DNA of 64,000 bases from Caulobacteraceae bacterium. GTDB lineage: Bacteria > Pseudomonadota > Alphaproteobacteria > Caulobacterales > Aquidulcibacteraceae. Both the position numbers and the translations under genes were made by a program. Below, piece by piece: positions 60,418 through 64,000 of the stretch (positions are counted from its first letter, which is position 1; the number at the start of each line of letters is the position of its first letter). Where the stretch lies: NCBI GenBank assembly GCA_009773335.1, contig WRPF01000008.1, positions 1 through 64,000 of the forward strand, read 5' to 3'. The notes under the pieces were generated by a model that saw only the letters and a program-made list of their open reading frames with translations, was not told the origin of the DNA and did not search any database.

Positions 60418-62489
60418 GGCATGCCTCCGCCCGCCCAGATGGCGTAGGCGCCGACGGCGGCCACCGCGATGAGCATGAAGAAGCTATAGTGGTAGACGAA
60501 GCCCGTCTGGGTCTTGCGCATCTGTCTCGCCGTGAACTTGGACATCCAGGCGAAGCCGTCCGGCCCGAGGCCGTCGATCACCTTCTTGTCGCCTGTCTTC
60601 CAGAAGAAGTCGCCCAGCGCGCGCGCGCCCTTCACGAAGACGAAGTCATAGAGTTCGTCGAAATACCATTTGTGCGACAGGAAAGCGTTGATCGGGGCGA
60701 AGGCCCGCGCGAGCGCCCCGCCGAGGGCGCTGCTGAAGAAGTAGATCGGCATCGCCAGCACAAAGCCCGCGAGGGTGACGAAGAACGGCGCCCACATCAC
60801 CCATTGCGGCACGTGATGGCCGCCTTCGCCGTGACCGCCCTCAGCAGCGTGCGCGGCGACCGACGGATTGAGCGGATCGTTTACGCGCTCGATGGCGGTC
60901 CGCCAGAAGTCACCGTGGTTCTGCAGGAAGTACGGCGCGAAAATCACGCCTGCCAGAACCGCTCCCGCCGCAAGCGCCATCAGCGGAATGGTCATCACCG
61001 CGGGAGACTCGTGGGCCGGCGCGACGCCATCGGCGGGTTTGGCGTGGCCATGGTCGTGCGCGTCGTGGTGCGTATCCGCGTGGGCGTCATGGTGTGCGTG
61101 CGGGTTCGGACGGAACTTGCCTTCGAACGCCATGAACATGAGGCGCCACGAATAGAACGATGTCAGGAACGCCGCGCTGATCCCGCACCAGAATGCGATC
61201 TCGCCGAACAGGCGGCCCTTCTCGCTGGCGGCGAAGGCGCTCTCGATGATGGCGTCCTTGGAGAAGAAGCCGGCGAAACCGATCTGCGTGCCCGGGATGC
61301 CGACGCCGGTGAGCGCCAGCGTGCCTATGAGCATCATCGCCCAGGTCAGCACCATGGGTTTGCGCACGCCGCCCATGAAACGGAGGTCCTGTTCGTGGTG
61401 CAGGCCGTGGATCACCGAGCCCGCGCCGAGGAAGAGAAGCGCCTTGAAGAAGGCGTGCGTGAAGAGGTGGAACATCGCCGCGCCGTAAGCGCCCACGCCC
61501 GCCGCGAAGAACATGTAGCCGAGTTGCGAGCAGGTCGAATACGCGACCACCCGCTTGATGTCGTTCTGTGCGAGGCCGACCGTGGCGGCGAAGAGCGCCG
61601 TCACCGCGCCGGTGATCGTGACGAAAGCGGCCGCGTATGGCGCCATCTCGTAGAGCGGCGAGCAGCGGCAGACCATAAACACGCCCGCGGTCACCATGGT
61701 TGCGGCGTGGATCAGCGCGGAGACCGGCGTCGGGCCTTCCATCGCGTCCGGCAACCAGACGTGGAGGAAGAATTGCGCCGACTTGCCCATCGCGCCGATG
61801 AACAGGAGCCCGGCGATGGTCTCGACGGCTGGCAGCTGGAAGAGCTTGAAATCGAACGCGAGCGCCGGGTTGGCGGCGGCGGCCTGGAACACCTCGTCGA
61901 AGCGGATCGTTCCGTAGGCGAAGAAGCACGCCATGACGCCGAGCGCAAAGCCGAAGTCTCCGACGCGGTTGACGACGAACGCCTTGATCGCCGCGTCGTT
62001 CGCCGAGCGCTTGTCGTACCAGAAGCCGATCAGCAGGTAGGATGCGACGCCCACCCCTTCCCAGCCGAAGAACATCTGCAGGAAGTCATTGGCCGTCACG
62101 AGCGCGAGCATCGCGAACGTGAAGAACGACAGATACGCAAAGAACCGCGCGCGGTGCGGATCCTCGGCCATGTACCCCCAAGAATAGAGGTGCACGAGGA
62201 AAGAGACGCTGGTGACCACGACGAGCATGATCACCGACATCGTGTCGATGCGCACCGACCAGGTCGACTTGAAGCCGCCCACATCGAGGAAGGTGAACAG
62301 CTCGATGAGGCGCCGCTCGCCGCCCAGCCAGACATAGTCTGCGAAGGTGTAGAGCGAGAGCGCCAGTGCGAGGCCGACGGCGCCCGTTGTGAGCGCCATC
62401 GCCGGCTTGTCGCCGAGGAAGCGCTGCCCGAGGCCCGCGATGACGGCCGCGAAGAGCGGCGCGAGGACGATGATCGGCTCGAAGCCCAT
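60414..62489 (-). CDS. nuoL: NADH-quinone oxidoreductase subunit L
   Basis: [58 protein letters not shown]; His-rich loop [21 protein letters not shown]. Confidence 0.96.
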   Translation of the reverse strand: MGFEPIIVLAPLFAAVIAGLGQRFLGDKPAMALTTGAVGLALALSLYTFADYVWLGGERRLIELFTFLDVGGFKSTWSVRIDTMSVIMLVVVTSVSFLVHLYSWGYMAEDPHRARFFAYLSFFTFAMLALVTANDFLQMFFGWEGVGVASYLLIGFWYDKRSANDAAIKAFVVNRVGDFGFALGVMACFFAYGTIRFDEVFQAAAANPALAFDFKLFQLPAVETIAGLLFIGAMGKSAQFFLHVWLPDAMEGPTPVSALIHAATMVTAGVFMVCRCSPLYEMAPYAAAFVTITGAVTALFAATVGLAQNDIKRVVAYSTCSQLGYMFFAAGVGAYGAAMFHLFTHAFFKALLFLGAGSVIHGLHHEQDLRFMGGVRKPMVLTWAMMLIGTLALTGVGIPGTQIGFAGFFSKDAIIESAFAASEKGRLFGEIAFWCGISAAFLTSFYSWRLMFMAFEGKFRPNPHAHHDAHADTHHDAHDHGHAKPADGVAPAHESPAVMTIPLMALAAGAVLAGVIFAPYFLQNHGDFWRTAIERVNDPLNPSVAAHAAEGGHGEGGHHVPQWVMWAPFFVTLAGFVLAMPIYFFSSALGGALARAFAPINAFLSHKWYFDELYDFVFVKGARALGDFFWKTGDKKVIDGLGPDGFAWMSKFTARQMRKTQTGFVYHYSFFMLIAVAAVGAYAIWAGGGMP

Positions 62490-62496
62490 TGTGGCG

Positions 62497-62805
62497 TCAG
62501 CCCTTCATCAGGTTGAGGTCTTCCACGGCGATGTCGCCGCGGTTGCGGAAATAGGTGACGAGGATGGCGAGGCCGACGGCGGCTTCGGCCGCCGCTACGG
62601 TCAGCACGAACATCGCGAAGATCTGGCCCTCGATGTTGCCGAGGAAGCTTGAGAACGCCACGAGGTTGACGTTCACGGAGAGCAGGACGAGTTCGATCGA
62701 CATCAGGATGATGATGATGTTCTTGCGGTTCACGAAGATGCCGAAGACGCCGATCGTGAAGAGCGCCGCGGCCACCGCGAGATAGTGTTCCAGTCCGATC
62801 TGCAT
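62497..62805 (-). CDS. nuoK: NADH-quinone oxidoreductase subunit K
   Basis: [49 protein letters not shown]. Confidence 0.96.
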   Translation of the reverse strand: MQIGLEHYLAVAAALFTIGVFGIFVNRKNIIIILMSIELVLLSVNVNLVAFSSFLGNIEGQIFAMFVLTVAAAEAAVGLAILVTYFRNRGDIAVEDLNLMKG

Positions 62806-63410
62806 CAGCCCAACCCCTGCCCAGGACGGACGTCCTTCAGTTCCACGCCCTGTTTGCGCGTGCGCCCGACCTGCTTTGACACGTCCTGACGCTTGATGCC
62901 GTCGCGTTTGCGCAGCGTCAGCACGATCGCGCCGATCATCGCCACGAAGAGAACAAGCCCCGCGAGCTGGAACAGGAAGAGGTAGTCCGTGTAGAGCACG
63001 CGCCCGATCCGCTCGGCGTTGGTGACGCCCTCGGGCAACGCAGTCGGGCGATCGCTGAAGGCGCCGCTCGTCCGCACTGCGCTGGTGACCAGCAGCATTT
63101 CACCCAGCAGTACAACGCCAACAAGCCCGCCCAGCGGCATGTAGCTAAGGAAGCCCTGCTTGAGCTCCACGAAATCGACGTCGAGCATCATCACGACGAA
63201 CAGGAACAGCACAGCCACCGCGCCGACATAGACGACGACCAGCAGCATCGCGAGAAACTCCGCGCCCAGCAGCACGAACAACCCCGCCGCGTTGAAGAAC
63301 GTCAGGATCAGGAACAAGACGGAGTGCACGGGGTTGCGCGCAGACACGACCGCGAAGGCCGAGAGGACCGCCACGCTAGCCAGCACATAGAAGGCGATCG
63401 CCTCCAGCAT
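62805..63410 (-). CDS. nuoJ: NADH-quinone oxidoreductase subunit J
   Basis: [53 protein letters not shown]. Confidence 0.95.
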   Translation of the reverse strand: MLEAIAFYVLASVAVLSAFAVVSARNPVHSVLFLILTFFNAAGLFVLLGAEFLAMLLVVVYVGAVAVLFLFVVMMLDVDFVELKQGFLSYMPLGGLVGVVLLGEMLLVTSAVRTSGAFSDRPTALPEGVTNAERIGRVLYTDYLFLFQLAGLVLFVAMIGAIVLTLRKRDGIKRQDVSKQVGRTRKQGVELKDVRPGQGLG

Positions 63411-63422
63411 AGTTCCGTCTCC

Positions 63423-63473
63423 GTACCGCCGGCTTCAGCCGGCTTGTTCAAAATGCGCCGGCTGTAGCCGGCG
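63423..63473. repeat. REP-like inverted doublet between nuoI and nuoJ
   Basis: GTACCGCCGGCTTCAGCCGGC at 63423-63443 and inverted relative CGCCGGCTGTAGCCGGCG at 63456-63473. Confidence 0.8.
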
Positions 63474-63962
63474 TTACCTGTAGGGCGCGTCCAGTTCCAG
63501 GTTCTTGGCGATCTCGCGCTCCCAGCGATCCCCGTTCGCGAGCAGCTTTTCCTTGTCGTAGAACAGCTCTTCACGGGTTTCGGTGGCGAACTCGAAGTTC
63601 GGTCCTTCCACGATCGCATCCACCGGGCACGCCTCCTGGCAGAAGCCGCAGTAGATGCACTTGGTCATGTCGATGTCGTAGCGGGTCGTGCGCCGCGAAC
63701 CATCCTCGCGCGGCTCCGCCTCGATGACGATGCACTGCGCCGGACAGATCGCCTCGCACAGCTTGCACGCGATGCAGCGCTCCTCGCCGTTGGCGTAGCG
63801 GCGCAGCGCGTGCTCGCCACGGAACCGCGGGCTGAGCGGCCCCTTCTCGAAGGGGTAGTTCACGGTCGGCTTGCGCTTGAAATAGTACTTCATGGCCAGC
63901 GCGAACCCGCCGATCATGTCGAGCATCAAAGCGCCCTTGGCGGCCTGAAGGATGCGGGACAT
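63474..63962 (-). CDS. nuoI: NADH-quinone oxidoreductase subunit I (2x 4Fe-4S)
   Basis: [25 protein letters not shown] and [28 protein letters not shown] ferredoxin motifs. Confidence 0.96.
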   Translation of the reverse strand: MSRILQAAKGALMLDMIGGFALAMKYYFKRKPTVNYPFEKGPLSPRFRGEHALRRYANGEERCIACKLCEAICPAQCIVIEAEPREDGSRRTTRYDIDMTKCIYCGFCQEACPVDAIVEGPNFEFATETREELFYDKEKLLANGDRWEREIAKNLELDAPYR

Positions 63963-64000
63963 CGTCAGCTCCTCAACCGCCCGCGACGGCGGCGATGGCC

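Noticed and set aside
60489-62516. 675-aa ORF on the + strand
   Set aside because: Antisense to nuoL with the same biased composition; no family motif.

Overview
GC-rich chromosomal window from an alphaproteobacterium; I cannot name the genus from the sequence alone. Most of it is conserved core content: hldD, cfa, sseA, metC, an NDUFS4-type complex I subunit, hup, lon, clpX, clpP, tig, nnr, glnB-glnA, parE, an rhlE-type DEAD-box helicase, an iscR-cysteine desulfurase-sufBCDS-sufT-sufA operon, lolD-lolC, and a nuoIJKLMN-birA-coaX-rnj-mce cluster. There are three tRNA genes (Thr-TGT, Arg-TCT, Leu-TAG). The least ordinary regions are: (i) a three-gene cassette at 48.5-51.5 kb encoding a Tat-like exported PLP alanine-racemase-fold protein, a Tat-like exported FAD lactone oxidase and a c5-like lipoprotein cytochrome c; (ii) a KAS-III/HMG-CoA-synthase-like protein with an apparent C-terminal OB-fold (DUF35) region next to an SCP2-type thiolase and a zinc-ribbon protein (11.4-14.5 kb); (iii) an AT-richer accessory island at about 2.5-6.3 kb (HxlR regulator, small membrane protein, CrtR-like desaturase/hydroxylase, orphan ORF) punctuated by three copies of a GGGGACAGTCACCATT repeat; (iv) several families of dispersed palindromic intergenic elements, including three REP-like inverted doublets and a mosaic hairpin element that supplies a stop codon. 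No CRISPR array, rRNA operon, phage or complete IS was found. All family assignments come from reading motifs by eye; no database search was run.
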